Shown: piece after piece, positions 35,948 to 44,514 of the stretch
Layout: every line of letters begins with the position of its first letter
Position numbering within the stretch: position 1 is the first letter of the stretch
Assembly: GCA_016870115.1 (NCBI GenBank)
Contig: VGCH01000019.1
Location: 1 to 58,017, forward strand
DNA from: Alphaproteobacteria bacterium
GTDB lineage: Bacteria; Pseudomonadota; Alphaproteobacteria; Reyranellales; Reyranellaceae
Reading direction: 5' to 3'
DNA length: 58,017 bases
Program-made: the position numbers and the translations under genes
Notes under the pieces: generated by a model
Told to the model about the DNA's origin: nothing
Database searches by the model: none
What the model saw: the letters and a program-made list of their open reading frames with translations, nothing else

Positions 35948-37750
35948 GTGAGCTTCGTCAATCCCGATCCCTTCACAACGCGACCCGAGATCGTGGGTAC
36001 GTTCGGCGTCGTCGCCTCCACTCACTGGATTGGCACTGCCGTCGGCATGTCGATCCTGGAGCGCGGCGGCAACGCGTTCGACGCCGGCGTCGCCACGGCC
36101 TTCACTCTGCAAGCTGTCGAGCCGCACCTCTGTGGGCCGGGAGGCGACGTGCCGATCCTGGTGCACGACGTGCGACGCGGGCGTACCGAAGTGATTTGCG
36201 GTCAGGGCCCCGCGCCGGCAGGTGCGACGATCGCGCACTATCGCGGGCTCGGGCTCGATCTGATCCCGGGCACCGGTTTGTTGGCCGCCTGCGTTCCCGG
36301 AACCTTCGATGCGTACATGCGGCTGCTGCGCGATCACGGCACAATGCGGCTGCGCGACGTGCTCGAACCCGCGATCGGCTATCTCGCCAACGGCGCGCCG
36401 CTCGCCGAGCGCGCCTCGGCCACCATAGCCACGGTCGCGGAGAATTTTCGCAATCACTGGCCGACCTCGGCGGCCGTGTTCCTGCCAGGCAACGCCGTCC
36501 CGCAGCCCGGGACGCTTTTTCGCAACGTGGCGCTGGGAGCGACCTATGCCCGCCTCCTCAGTGAAGGCGAAGCGGGCGGCGGCGGGCGAGAGGCCGAGAT
36601 CGAGCGCGCGCGGGCTGCCTGGCGCGCCGGATTTGTCGCCGCGGCGATCGACCGCTTCTGCCGATTCAATGAGGTGATGGACGTCTCGGGTCGCCGCCAT
36701 CGTGGCGTGCTCGCGGGCGACGACATGGCCCGCTGGGAAGCTACAGTCGAGGCGCCACTCGCCTACGAGTATGGTCGCTACACGGTCTGGAAGGCGGGCC
36801 CCTGGACGCAGGGACCGGCGGCGCTGCAGCAACTCGCCCTACTGAAGGGCTTCGATCTCGACAAACTCGATCCGGCGGGGCCGGACTTCATTCATCTGCA
36901 GATCGAGGCGGCCAAGCTGGCCTACGCCGACCGCGAGGCGTTCTACGGCGACCCGGCCTTCGTCGACGTGCCGATGGCGACGCTGCTCTCGGATTCCTAC
37001 AACGCCGACCGGCGGAAGCTGATCGGCGAGCGGGCCTCGCTGGAACAGCGGCCCGGCCGGGTCGAGGGCTATGGTGGTGTCGTGAAGCTGCGACGTGCCG
37101 ACGGCGCGCGCACCGCCGTGGGCGCGAGCGGTGCGGGCGAACCGACGGTCGGCCGGGTGGGCCAGACCAACGGCGACACGGTGCATTTCGATGTGGTCGA
37201 TCGCGAGGGCAACATGGTCGCGGCAACGCCGTCAGGCGGCTGGTTGCAGAGCTCGCCAGTGATCCCCGAGCTCGGCTTCCCCCTGGGGACGCGCGCCCAG
37301 ATGTTCTGGCTTGAGGAAGGACTGCCGGGGTCCCTCGCGCCCGGCAAGCGTCCGCGCACCACGCTTACACCGACTATGGCCGCGCGCGACGGCAGGCCCT
37401 ATCTCGCCTGGGGGTCGCCGGGCGGCGACCAGCAGGATCAGTGGATCGTCCAGATGTTCCTGCGCCACGTCCATGCCGGCATGAATCTGCAGCAGGCGAT
37501 CGACGCACCTGCCTGGCACAGCGAGCACTTTCCCGGCTCCTTCTGGCCGCGAACCGCGCGACCGGGCGTGCTGGTGGTGGAAGGGCGCGTCTCGAAGGCG
37601 ACTGTCGAGGAGTTGCGTCGGCGCGGACACGAGGTCGAAGTCGGCGCCGACTGGTCGGAGGGCCGGTTGGTCGCGGCCTCGCGCGAGGATCCCTGGCGAC
37701 GCGCAGCGGCCAATCCGCGTGGCATGCAGGGCTACGCCGCGGGCCGCTGA
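35948..37750 (+). CDS. ggt: Gamma-glutamyltransferase family protein
   Basis: An Ntn-hydrolase of 600 residues that cleaves itself and transfers or hydrolyses gamma-glutamyl groups (glutathione-type substrates). The autocleavage site is NGDTVHFDVVDREGNMV, with catalytic Thr411. N-terminal features are VVASTHWIGTAVGMSILERGGNAFDAGVA and HLCGPGGD. No signal peptide is visible, so it is likely cytoplasmic, unlike periplasmic GGT. The GTG start at 35948 follows GGGAGCC. A DUF1028 protein starts 1 bp after its stop, a common pairing in peptide or amidase gene clusters. Confidence 0.85.
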   Translation: MSFVNPDPFTTRPEIVGTFGVVASTHWIGTAVGMSILERGGNAFDAGVATAFTLQAVEPHLCGPGGDVPILVHDVRRGRTEVICGQGPAPAGATIAHYRGLGLDLIPGTGLLAACVPGTFDAYMRLLRDHGTMRLRDVLEPAIGYLANGAPLAERASATIATVAENFRNHWPTSAAVFLPGNAVPQPGTLFRNVALGATYARLLSEGEAGGGGREAEIERARAAWRAGFVAAAIDRFCRFNEVMDVSGRRHRGVLAGDDMARWEATVEAPLAYEYGRYTVWKAGPWTQGPAALQQLALLKGFDLDKLDPAGPDFIHLQIEAAKLAYADREAFYGDPAFVDVPMATLLSDSYNADRRKLIGERASLEQRPGRVEGYGGVVKLRRADGARTAVGASGAGEPTVGRVGQTNGDTVHFDVVDREGNMVAATPSGGWLQSSPVIPELGFPLGTRAQMFWLEEGLPGSLAPGKRPRTTLTPTMAARDGRPYLAWGSPGGDQQDQWIVQMFLRHVHAGMNLQQAIDAPAWHSEHFPGSFWPRTARPGVLVVEGRVSKATVEELRRRGHEVEVGADWSEGRLVAASREDPWRRAAANPRGMQGYAAGR

Positions 37751-37751
37751 C

Positions 37752-38480
37752 ATGACCTGGTCGATCATTCTCGCCGAGCGCAACACCCGCCGCGTCGGCA
37801 TCGCGGTCGCGACGTGCTTCTTCGCGGTCGGCGCGCGCGTCCCGAGCGTCGAACCGGGACGCGGAGCGCTCTGCTCCCAGGCGCTCACCAACCCGCTCTA
37901 CGGCACCCGTGGTCGCCAGCTGTTGCGCGAGGGGGTCGGCGCCGCCGATCTGGTTCGACTGCTGACCGCGCCAGATGAGGGTCGCGCGCACCGCCAGCTC
38001 CACGCCCTGGGCGGCGATGGAAAGTTTGCCGCTCATACCGGCGCGGCGTGCGTGCCGTGGTGCGGCCACTGGATCGGCGACGAATTCTCGGTTGCGGGCA
38101 ACATGCTGGCTGGACCGGAAGTGATTGCCGAGACGGTCCGCGAACTGCGCGCGCAGGCCAGCCTGCCGATGACCCTCAGGCTGATCGCGGCGCTTAGGGC
38201 GGGCGAGGCGGCCGGCGGCGACAAGCGCGGCAAGCAGTCAGCGGCGCTCCTGATCTGGGGGACGGAGGAATACTCCGAGCTCGACATCCGGGTCGATGAT
38301 CACACCGATCCGCTGACCGAGCTTGCGCGGCTGGAGGCGGTCAGCCGCGAGCGCTGGACTCATTTCCGGCAATTCCTGCCGACCCGCGCTAACCCATCGG
38401 GAATCTACGACCGCGCAATCATCGACGCGCGGGTCGCCGAGAGCATCGCGCGGGAGTCACGCGACCAGCGAAAGCCCTGA
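37752..38480 (+). CDS. DUF1028 protein (Ntn-hydrolase superfamily)
   Basis: A 242-residue protein of the DUF1028 family, an Ntn-hydrolase-like fold of unknown substrate. It opens MTWSIILAERNTRRVGIAVATCFFAVGARVP, a stretch conserved in the family, with GDGKFAAHTGAACV and DEFSVAGNML following. It starts 1 bp after the gamma-glutamyltransferase stop, so it is cotranscribed. The 3' end overlaps the convergent ABC ATPase gene by 24 bp. A role in peptide or gamma-glutamyl compound processing is likely from context but unproved. Confidence 0.8.
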   Translation: MTWSIILAERNTRRVGIAVATCFFAVGARVPSVEPGRGALCSQALTNPLYGTRGRQLLREGVGAADLVRLLTAPDEGRAHRQLHALGGDGKFAAHTGAACVPWCGHWIGDEFSVAGNMLAGPEVIAETVRELRAQASLPMTLRLIAALRAGEAAGGDKRGKQSAALLIWGTEEYSELDIRVDDHTDPLTELARLEAVSRERWTHFRQFLPTRANPSGIYDRAIIDARVAESIARESRDQRKP

Positions 38481-39506
38481 CGGACCAAACGCGAGCCGGG
38501 TGGTCGCACCGGTGCCGAGCCGCGGCTCGCGATCCGACGCCACCACGAACAGTTCGCCCACCGGCGTGTCAAACGAGTACTCGACGTGGCCGCCCAGCCA
38601 GGTCGCCTTGCGCACCCGTGCCTCAAGACCCTCGGCCCCGGGTCGTGCCGCGCCATAGCGCGCCACCAGAGTCGCAGGACCTGGCGACACGCCGCGCGCC
38701 GGCAGTCTGAGCGCGAGCCCCGCTAGGCGCACCTCCGCGATCCCGTCGGCCACCGCCACGACCTCGCACGCGATCAGGTTCGCACCCCCCAGGAAATCGG
38801 CGACGAAGCGGTCCGCTGGCTGTTCATAGAGTTCGGCCGGGGTCCCCGCCTGCGCGATCCGGCCCTCGCGCATGACGACGATCCGATCCGAGACGGCCAT
38901 CGCCTCCTCCTGATCGTGGGTGACATAGACCGCGGTGATGCCCAACCGCGTCTGCAACTCGCGAATCTCGTCGCGCATGCGCCGGCGCAGCTTGGCGTCG
39001 AGATTGCTGAGCGGCTCGTCGAACAGCAGCACACCCGGCTCGATCACCAACGCGCGTGCGAGCGCGACGCGCTGCTGCTGGCCGCCCGAGAGCGCGCTCG
39101 GCATGCGGGCGTCGTAGCCATCGAGGCCAACCAGTTTCAGGGTCGCCAGCGCGCGCTCCCGCCGCTCTGTCGCCGAGAGCTTCGAGACTTCGAGGCCGTA
39201 CCCGACATTCTCCAGCACCGACATATGCGGGAAGAGCGCATAGGACTGAAAGACCATCCCGACGTCGCGCTCCGAGGCCGACAACCGAGTGACATCGACG
39301 CCACCGATCGCGAGGCGTCCCGCACTCGCCATCTCGAGGCCCGCGATCAGCCGCAAGGTGGTGGTCTTGCCGCAGCCCGAGGGGCCGAGCAGGGTGACCA
39401 GCGTACCGGGGGCCACGTCGAAACTCACATCGTCGACGGCTCGCACCCGACCATAGAGCTTGCTCACGCCCGCGAGCGCCACGCCCGTCGCATCCCGCCC
39501 CGTCAT
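38457..39506 (-). CDS. ABC transporter ATP-binding protein (FbpC/PotA type)
   Basis: A 349-residue ATPase of the iron/spermidine/phosphonate importer group. Walker A is GPSGCGKTTTL (about 41-51), the Q-loop MVFQSYALFPHM, the signature LSGGQQQRV, Walker B LLFDEPLSNLDA and the H-loop YVTHDQEEAM. A C-terminal TOBE-type domain follows. The ATG overlaps the permease stop by 4 bp. It pairs with the fused double permease and the periplasmic binding protein. The substrate is probably Fe3+, but 2-aminoethylphosphonate importers look similar. Confidence 0.93.
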   Translation of the reverse strand: MTGRDATGVALAGVSKLYGRVRAVDDVSFDVAPGTLVTLLGPSGCGKTTTLRLIAGLEMASAGRLAIGGVDVTRLSASERDVGMVFQSYALFPHMSVLENVGYGLEVSKLSATERRERALATLKLVGLDGYDARMPSALSGGQQQRVALARALVIEPGVLLFDEPLSNLDAKLRRRMRDEIRELQTRLGITAVYVTHDQEEAMAVSDRIVVMREGRIAQAGTPAELYEQPADRFVADFLGGANLIACEVVAVADGIAEVRLAGLALRLPARGVSPGPATLVARYGAARPGAEGLEARVRKATWLGGHVEYSFDTPVGELFVVASDREPRLGTGATTRLAFGPSGLSLVA

Positions 39507-41686
39507 GCCGCCGCTCCCGCCATGCCCCGCCGTCCCAACCGCCGCTCGCCGACCGCGAGCTGGATGAGCCCGATCATCGCCGCCATCACCGCCACCAGCA
39601 CGGCGCTGTAGAGGATCGCGCCCCCGAAATCCGAGATCTCGACGCGACCCACGATGTAGGAGGTGGCCAGATCGTGCCGCGTCGTCACCAGGAACACTAC
39701 CGCCGACAGCGACGTCATCGCTCGCACCAGTCCGAACACGAGCCCAGCCACGATGGCTGGCCGGATCAGCGGCAGGATCACCCGCCGCAACGTCGCGAAG
39801 CCGCCGTGCCGCAGGGTCAAGGAACTCTCGTCGAGATGCGGATCGATCTGGCTCATCGCCGCGACACCCGCGCGGATGCCGACCGGCATGTCGCGAAAGA
39901 TGAAGCAAATGATTAGGATCGTCAGCGTGCCGGTCAGCTCCACCGGCGGGGTGTTGAAGGCAACGATGTAGCTGATGCCGATCACCGTCCCTGGGATCGC
40001 GAAACTCATCATGGTGACGAACTCGAAGGCGCCCTTGCCTGCGAAGCGCTGGCGCGCCAGCACGTAGGCCGTGAGGATGCCCATGATGGCGGTGAGCGGC
40101 GCCGCGAAGAGGGCCGACTCCATCGTGGTGAAGAACGAGTTCCAGGCCCCGCCGCTCCAGACCAAGCCGTGATCGCCCCAGCCGATCGAGAACATGGTGG
40201 TTGCGTGCTTCAGCGTCGGCGTGTAGTCGCGACCGAAATTCTCGACGAAGCCGCCGACCGCCACCAACCCGTAGATGACGGCGGTCAGCACCGCCCAGGG
40301 GATCGCGGTCCATCGCACCGCGCGTGCTACACCATCCGCCACCGGCGCATGCAAGCCCGAATCGCCCTTCCCTGAGACCGTGGTGTAGGAGCGCTGGCCG
40401 AGCCAGAGCGCCTGGGCCGCGAAGACCGCGAGCGCAACCGCCAGCAGCACAAGCGCCAGCGCGGCCGCCCGACCCGGATCGCTTTGCGCACCGACCAGCG
40501 CGAAGTAGATCTGCACCGAGAGAACGTCGTAGTTGCCGGCAAGCACGATGCCGTTGCCAAAGTCGGAAATGCTCTCCAGCACCGTGATGAGGAAGGCGTT
40601 GGCGAGGCCCGGCCGCATCAACGGCAGGGTGACGGTGCGAAAGACGCGCGCGCGCGAGGCCCGCAAGGTCTGCGCCGCCTCCTCCATCGACGGGCTGATG
40701 CCCTGGACCACGCCCACCATGATCAGGAAGGCTACGGGCGTGAACGACAGGACCTGCGCGAAAATGAGGCCGGGCAGACCGTAGATGTAGCGGGACGGCG
40801 GAATGCCAAAGGCCCAGTCGAGGAACGCGGTCACCGCGCCGGTCCGCCCGAACAGCACGATGATGGCGAGCGCCACAACGAAAGGCGGCGTAATGATCGG
40901 CAGGAGGGCGAAGACCCGCAGCAGCCGCTTGTGGCGAAACCCGGTGCGCTCGGCCATCAACGCGAACGCGAGGCCGAGCAGGGTTGAGACCGTTGCCACG
41001 ATGACCGCGAGCAGCAGGGTCTTCCAGAGGGTGCCGCACCGGCCGACTCCCGACAGGCAATCGAAGCTCCAGATATCGCTGCCGAAGATGCGCAGCAGCA
41101 ACGCGCCTGCGTCGTAGCCGTCATCGGTCCTGCCGGCGCCGAACAGCATCAGCACGACCGGGAAGAAGACGAACAGCACCGTCGTCGCGACGACGAAGCC
41201 GACCGTCCCGAGCACAAAGGCGTCGCCCCGTAGCGCGCCGCGCAGCGCGAGCGCGTCGGTCAGCAGGAAGAGATAGGCCATCGCGACGATTGCGGCGCCC
41301 CAGCCGAAGCCGAACTGACGTCCCTCGAAGTCGGGAAACGCTTCCTTCAGCGGCGCGTGGAACAGGCCCCGCGCGCCGATCGCGAAACCCTGCCCCAGGA
41401 GCCAGACCAGGCCCGCGAGTGCGAGCGCAATCAGCCAGGCTGCGACACGCTCATCGGGCCGCGACTGGCGACCCAACAGGACAGTTGCGATCAGGAGCGG
41501 TGCCAATAGCGGCCAGAGCCACCAGCGCCCGAAGGAAAGCGCCTGGACGAGCGCCGGTGCGTTCTCCTCGGATGGCCAGCCGCGCCAAGTCGCGGCCGCC
41601 AGCAACCCGTCCTCCTGCATGTACCAAGGCAACAGGCACCAGGCCGCGATCGCGGCCAGCATCCACCAGAACGAGGCGCGACGCAC
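39503..41686 (-). CDS. Fused double ABC permease (FbpB type)
   Basis: A 727-residue inner-membrane permease with two transport domains in one chain. Two EAA-type loops are visible: EEAAQTLRASRARVFRTVTLP and DESSLTLRHGGFATLRRVILP, each followed by further helices. FbpB-type proteins are usually about 500-560 residues; here an N-terminal extension of roughly 200 residues with several extra helices precedes the first domain. It overlaps the ATPase start by 4 bp and lies 36 bp after the binding protein gene. Together these form a complete importer. Confidence 0.9.
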   Translation of the reverse strand: MRRASFWWMLAAIAAWCLLPWYMQEDGLLAAATWRGWPSEENAPALVQALSFGRWWLWPLLAPLLIATVLLGRQSRPDERVAAWLIALALAGLVWLLGQGFAIGARGLFHAPLKEAFPDFEGRQFGFGWGAAIVAMAYLFLLTDALALRGALRGDAFVLGTVGFVVATTVLFVFFPVVLMLFGAGRTDDGYDAGALLLRIFGSDIWSFDCLSGVGRCGTLWKTLLLAVIVATVSTLLGLAFALMAERTGFRHKRLLRVFALLPIITPPFVVALAIIVLFGRTGAVTAFLDWAFGIPPSRYIYGLPGLIFAQVLSFTPVAFLIMVGVVQGISPSMEEAAQTLRASRARVFRTVTLPLMRPGLANAFLITVLESISDFGNGIVLAGNYDVLSVQIYFALVGAQSDPGRAAALALVLLAVALAVFAAQALWLGQRSYTTVSGKGDSGLHAPVADGVARAVRWTAIPWAVLTAVIYGLVAVGGFVENFGRDYTPTLKHATTMFSIGWGDHGLVWSGGAWNSFFTTMESALFAAPLTAIMGILTAYVLARQRFAGKGAFEFVTMMSFAIPGTVIGISYIVAFNTPPVELTGTLTILIICFIFRDMPVGIRAGVAAMSQIDPHLDESSLTLRHGGFATLRRVILPLIRPAIVAGLVFGLVRAMTSLSAVVFLVTTRHDLATSYIVGRVEISDFGGAILYSAVLVAVMAAMIGLIQLAVGERRLGRRGMAGAAA

Positions 41687-41722
41687 GGAGGGCGTCGGCG
41701 GAACGGGCGCGCGCGGGCGGGG

Positions 41723-42745
41723 CTACTGCGGCGCGCCCACCTTGGTTTCCTCGGTCCAACGCGCCAGCAGGCGCCGACGCTCGGCCGACGAGCCATACTT
41801 GGCGAAGTCGTAGTCGATCAGCTTCACCTTGGAGAGGTCGGGCGAGAACTGCGACGCCGGCACCTTGGCGTGGCTCGGCTGCTGATAGCTCTCGCCTTTC
41901 TCGGCCAGTGCCTGGCCTTCGGGCGACAGGGCGAAGTCGTAGAACCGGCGGGCATTGGCAAGGTTGCGCGCGCCGTCGACAATCGACATCGAGCCGATCT
42001 CGTAGCCCGTGCCCTCGCAGGGCGCCACGCCTTCAACCGGGAAGCCGCGCTTCTTGTTCATGGCGCCGTCATGCAGGAAGGTGAGGGCGATCAAGGTCTC
42101 GCCGCGCGCCGCCGCCATGCCGGGAGCGGGCCCCTGCTTGGTGTACTGGTTGATGCTGCCGTGGAGCGCCTTCAGATACTGGAAGGCCTTGTCCTCGCCC
42201 ATCAGCTGCACCAGCGTGGCGATGATGGTGTAGGCGGTGCCCGAGCTGAACGGGTTGGCCGACTGAATCTCGCCCTTGTACTCGGGCTTCAGAAGGTCCG
42301 CCCAGCACGCGGGCGGCTTGAGCCCTTTCTTGGCTAGCCCCTCTTTGTTGTACACGAAACCGATCGCACCCATGTAGATGCCGGTCGTGCGCCCGCCCGA
42401 CCGCTTCCACTGCTCCTGAGCCCAAGGATGAAGATCCTTGATCGCCGCCGACTCATAGCGCGCCGTCAGCTTTTCCTCTGCTGCCTGCAAATGCGGGTCA
42501 CCCGTGCCGCCCCACCAGATGTCGCCCTTGGGATTGTCCTTCTCGGCGCGGATCTGCGCGTAGGTCTCGCCTGTGCCCTTGCGCGTGAAGGCGACGTCGA
42601 CGCCGGTCCGCTTCGCGAACTCGGTCTGCATCACCTGACACCATTCCTGGTTGGCGGTGCAGTAGATGTTCAGCTTGCCCTGCGCCGCCGCCGGTGCCGC
42701 CGCCAGCACTGCCATCGCTCCCACTGCCCATGCCCCAACGCGCAT
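41723..42745 (-). CDS. ABC transporter periplasmic binding protein (Fe3+ or related)
   Basis: A 340-residue extracellular solute-binding protein with a signal peptide (AVGAMAVLAAAPAAA|Q). The mature start GKLNIYCTANQEWCQVMQTEF and KGTGETYAQIRAEKDNPKGDIWWGGTGDPH match the FbpA/AfuA class. The C-terminus has KLIDYDFAKYGSSAERRRLLARW. The classical paired iron-binding tyrosines are not evident, so the ligand could be an aminophosphonate or another anion. The ATG at 42745 follows GGGGAGGCGGG, partly inside a hairpin. First gene of the importer operon. Confidence 0.85.
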   Translation of the reverse strand: MRVGAWAVGAMAVLAAAPAAAQGKLNIYCTANQEWCQVMQTEFAKRTGVDVAFTRKGTGETYAQIRAEKDNPKGDIWWGGTGDPHLQAAEEKLTARYESAAIKDLHPWAQEQWKRSGGRTTGIYMGAIGFVYNKEGLAKKGLKPPACWADLLKPEYKGEIQSANPFSSGTAYTIIATLVQLMGEDKAFQYLKALHGSINQYTKQGPAPGMAAARGETLIALTFLHDGAMNKKRGFPVEGVAPCEGTGYEIGSMSIVDGARNLANARRFYDFALSPEGQALAEKGESYQQPSHAKVPASQFSPDLSKVKLIDYDFAKYGSSAERRRLLARWTEETKVGAPQ

Positions 42746-42754
42746 CGCCCGCCT

Positions 42755-42775
42755 CCCCGGAGTTCACTTCCGGGG
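42755..42775 (-). promoter_or_regulatory. Hairpin overlapping the ribosome binding site of the binding-protein gene
   Basis: CCCCGGA (42755-42761) and TCCGGGG (42769-42775) form a 7-bp stem with a 7-nt loop, ending about 10 nt before the ATG at 42745. In the transcript the GGGG of the stem also begins the likely ribosome site GGGGAGG. Opening of the hairpin could therefore affect translation of the importer. This is a structural observation only. Confidence 0.4.
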
Positions 42776-42820
42776 ACGGAGTATCGCCGCGTTGACGGGT
42801 CGCCGTCGAGCCGATTGACG

Positions 42821-43108
42821 TCAGTTCGGCAGGGACAAGTCCGCCTGCGCGAAGGCGGCGGCTCCCGGCACCTGGGCAGTCACCTGTTCCTCGACCATCA
42901 GCTGCGCCACGGCAAGGAAGTGAACCAGTTCGGGATCGTTCAGACGCTCGGCTTCGGCCACGAGGTCGCGCAGGCCGTGCCACAGGCGAAACAGCGTCGT
43001 CGCCCGTTCGCGCTTGCCCAGCCGACGGCGGCGGGGCCGCTTCGGCGCCGCGCCCTGTATTGGCGCAATGGCCGCTTCCGGCGTTGCCGGCATGTCCTTG
43101 TCGCTCAT
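42821..43108 (-). CDS. Small hypothetical protein
   Basis: A 95-residue protein starting MSDKDMPATPEAA. The N-terminal third is Ala/Pro-rich, followed by a strongly basic run (KRPRRRRLGKRERATT) and a helical segment (LFRLWHGLRDLVAEAERLN, LVHFLAVAQLMVEEQV). No signal peptide, membrane helix or known motif is seen. GGGGAGG directly precedes the ATG at 43108, supporting translation. It lies between the importer and the GNAT genes; any functional link is unknown. Confidence 0.6.
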   Translation of the reverse strand: MSDKDMPATPEAAIAPIQGAAPKRPRRRRLGKRERATTLFRLWHGLRDLVAEAERLNDPELVHFLAVAQLMVEEQVTAQVPGAAAFAQADLSLPN

Positions 43109-43298
43109 GTCGCCTCCCCACTTCTCTCGTTCGTTCGGCCGCCGCATCCGCGCGCCGGCAAGTGAGCCGACGCGCGGATGGGCCGATGGCACCGTCTTCC
43201 CCAGATCGCCCCGCCGATCCGTCCGCGCGGTCCCCACGACCGTCGGACGAAGCGGCGACGCTATTGCGGTGCCGTTGTCGGGCGCCCCTCGCCCTATC

Positions 43299-43865
43299 TC
43301 AGTTCACCTCCGTGCGGCCCGGACGGGCCGGCCGGTCGAGCCACGGCTCGGGCCGCAGCGTCAGGAGCTCGGGCGTCGGTACCGCCTCAGGCGTCGCCGC
43401 CGGATCGACCGGCCGGGCCAGCGCCACGTACCCGCGATCATCCTCATCTGCCGCTGTGTCGAGACGGCGCCAGCCGAGCCGCTCCCACGCCGCCACATCG
43501 CGCGGCGGCGCCTGGGTATAAAGCATGCGGCAGCCGCGTCGCTCGGCCAGCTGGCGGCACTGCTCAAGCAGCTGGCGGGCGATGCCGCGCCCGCGATGCC
43601 GCTGAACGACACTGATCCGCTCCGGCATCGCGAAAGACTGGAACCAGCGCAGTCGAACAGCGCCCACGGGCTCGCTACCGACCAGCGCGAGGATATGCGT
43701 CGCACCGAAATCGTGGCCGTCGAACTCCTCGCTGTACGGGATGTCCTGCTCGCCAATGAAGCAAGCGGCGCAGACCGCGAAGGCCTGCAGCGACTCCTCC
43801 ATGGTCATTGCGACCTTGGTCGCCACTGGCCCTTCCTCGACGTGGATCGTTGCGTTGGTACCCAT
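43299..43865 (-). CDS. GNAT family N-acetyltransferase A
   Basis: A 188-residue GNAT acetyltransferase. Acetyl-CoA binding motif A is visible in VVQRHRGRGIARQLLEQCRQ (about 90-109), and a conserved entry motif CFIGEQDIPYSEEFDGHDFGATHILALV lies before it. It shares this entry motif with GNAT B upstream, so the two are paralogues. The ATG at 43865 is chosen because it begins just past the last residues of GNAT B; a longer frame would overlap it. The acceptor is unknown. Confidence 0.82.
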   Translation of the reverse strand: MGTNATIHVEEGPVATKVAMTMEESLQAFAVCAACFIGEQDIPYSEEFDGHDFGATHILALVGSEPVGAVRLRWFQSFAMPERISVVQRHRGRGIARQLLEQCRQLAERRGCRMLYTQAPPRDVAAWERLGWRRLDTAADEDDRGYVALARPVDPAATPEAVPTPELLTLRPEPWLDRPARPGRTEVN

Positions 43866-43894
43866 CTGGTTGCCCTCGACTCTTCCCCGTGAGT

Positions 43895-44512
43895 TCAGTG
43901 CGCCCGCCGCTCGACGTGCGGCAGGTGCGGATTGGTGGGCGCCCGGGCCTGCGACAGCTCCAGGATGCCGGGCTCGTCGAGACGACCTTCGGGCCGGTTC
44001 AGGACCAACGGCGGCAGATCGATGGCCGGCGGCGCGGCCACCGGCTCGAGATCGCACACGATCGAGTAGTACTCGTGATCCGAAAAATGGAAGACCCGGT
44101 CATCGACGCGACGAAACCCGTCCCGCTCGAAGATCGGGAAGTTGCGCAGCTGAACGTGGCCGTAGGCCTTGGTGTAACCCTTGCGGCGCGCCAGATCCTT
44201 GGAGAAGTGCAGGAGGTCGATGAAGCGGCCGGCCGAACGATACGGCTTCAGGATGACCGCGCGCTCCAGCTTGCAGAACGAATGGAACCAGCGCACCCGC
44301 ATCCAGCCGGCGGGCTCGCCGTCGACCAGCATCAGTATGTGGGTGCCGGTATAGTCGTTGCCGTCGAATTCCTCGAAGTACGGGCAATGCTGCTCGCCCA
44401 TGAAGACGGCTGCGCGGAGCGCGTAGCACATCATCAGCTCGTCGGAGCTCGCCGCCACCTTGATCTCGACGACCGGCTCGCACGCCGGCATTGCCGCTTT
44501 GGTCGAAGGCAT
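43895..44512 (-). CDS. GNAT family N-acetyltransferase B
   Basis: A 205-residue GNAT protein, paralogous to GNAT A: MCYALRAAVFMGEQHCPYFEEFDGND and THILMLVDGEPAGWMRVRWFHSF align closely. The acetyl-CoA loop is degenerate (LKPYRSAGRFIDLLHFSKDL versus QRHRGRGIARQLL in A), lacking the usual RxxGxG/A spacing, so acetyl-CoA binding may be altered or lost. It starts 2 bp after the nucleotidyltransferase stop and ends 29 bp before GNAT A, so the three genes are one unit. Confidence 0.78.
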   Translation of the reverse strand: MPSTKAAMPACEPVVEIKVAASSDELMMCYALRAAVFMGEQHCPYFEEFDGNDYTGTHILMLVDGEPAGWMRVRWFHSFCKLERAVILKPYRSAGRFIDLLHFSKDLARRKGYTKAYGHVQLRNFPIFERDGFRRVDDRVFHFSDHEYYSIVCDLEPVAAPPAIDLPPLVLNRPEGRLDEPGILELSQARAPTNPHLPHVERRAH

Positions 44513-44514
44513 GA

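Noticed and set aside
38457-41060. An 867-residue single protein joining the ABC ATPase to sequence upstream.
   Set aside because: The upstream part lies in a different frame over the permease gene and has no domain; the ATPase starts at 39506 with a 4-bp overlap to the permease stop.
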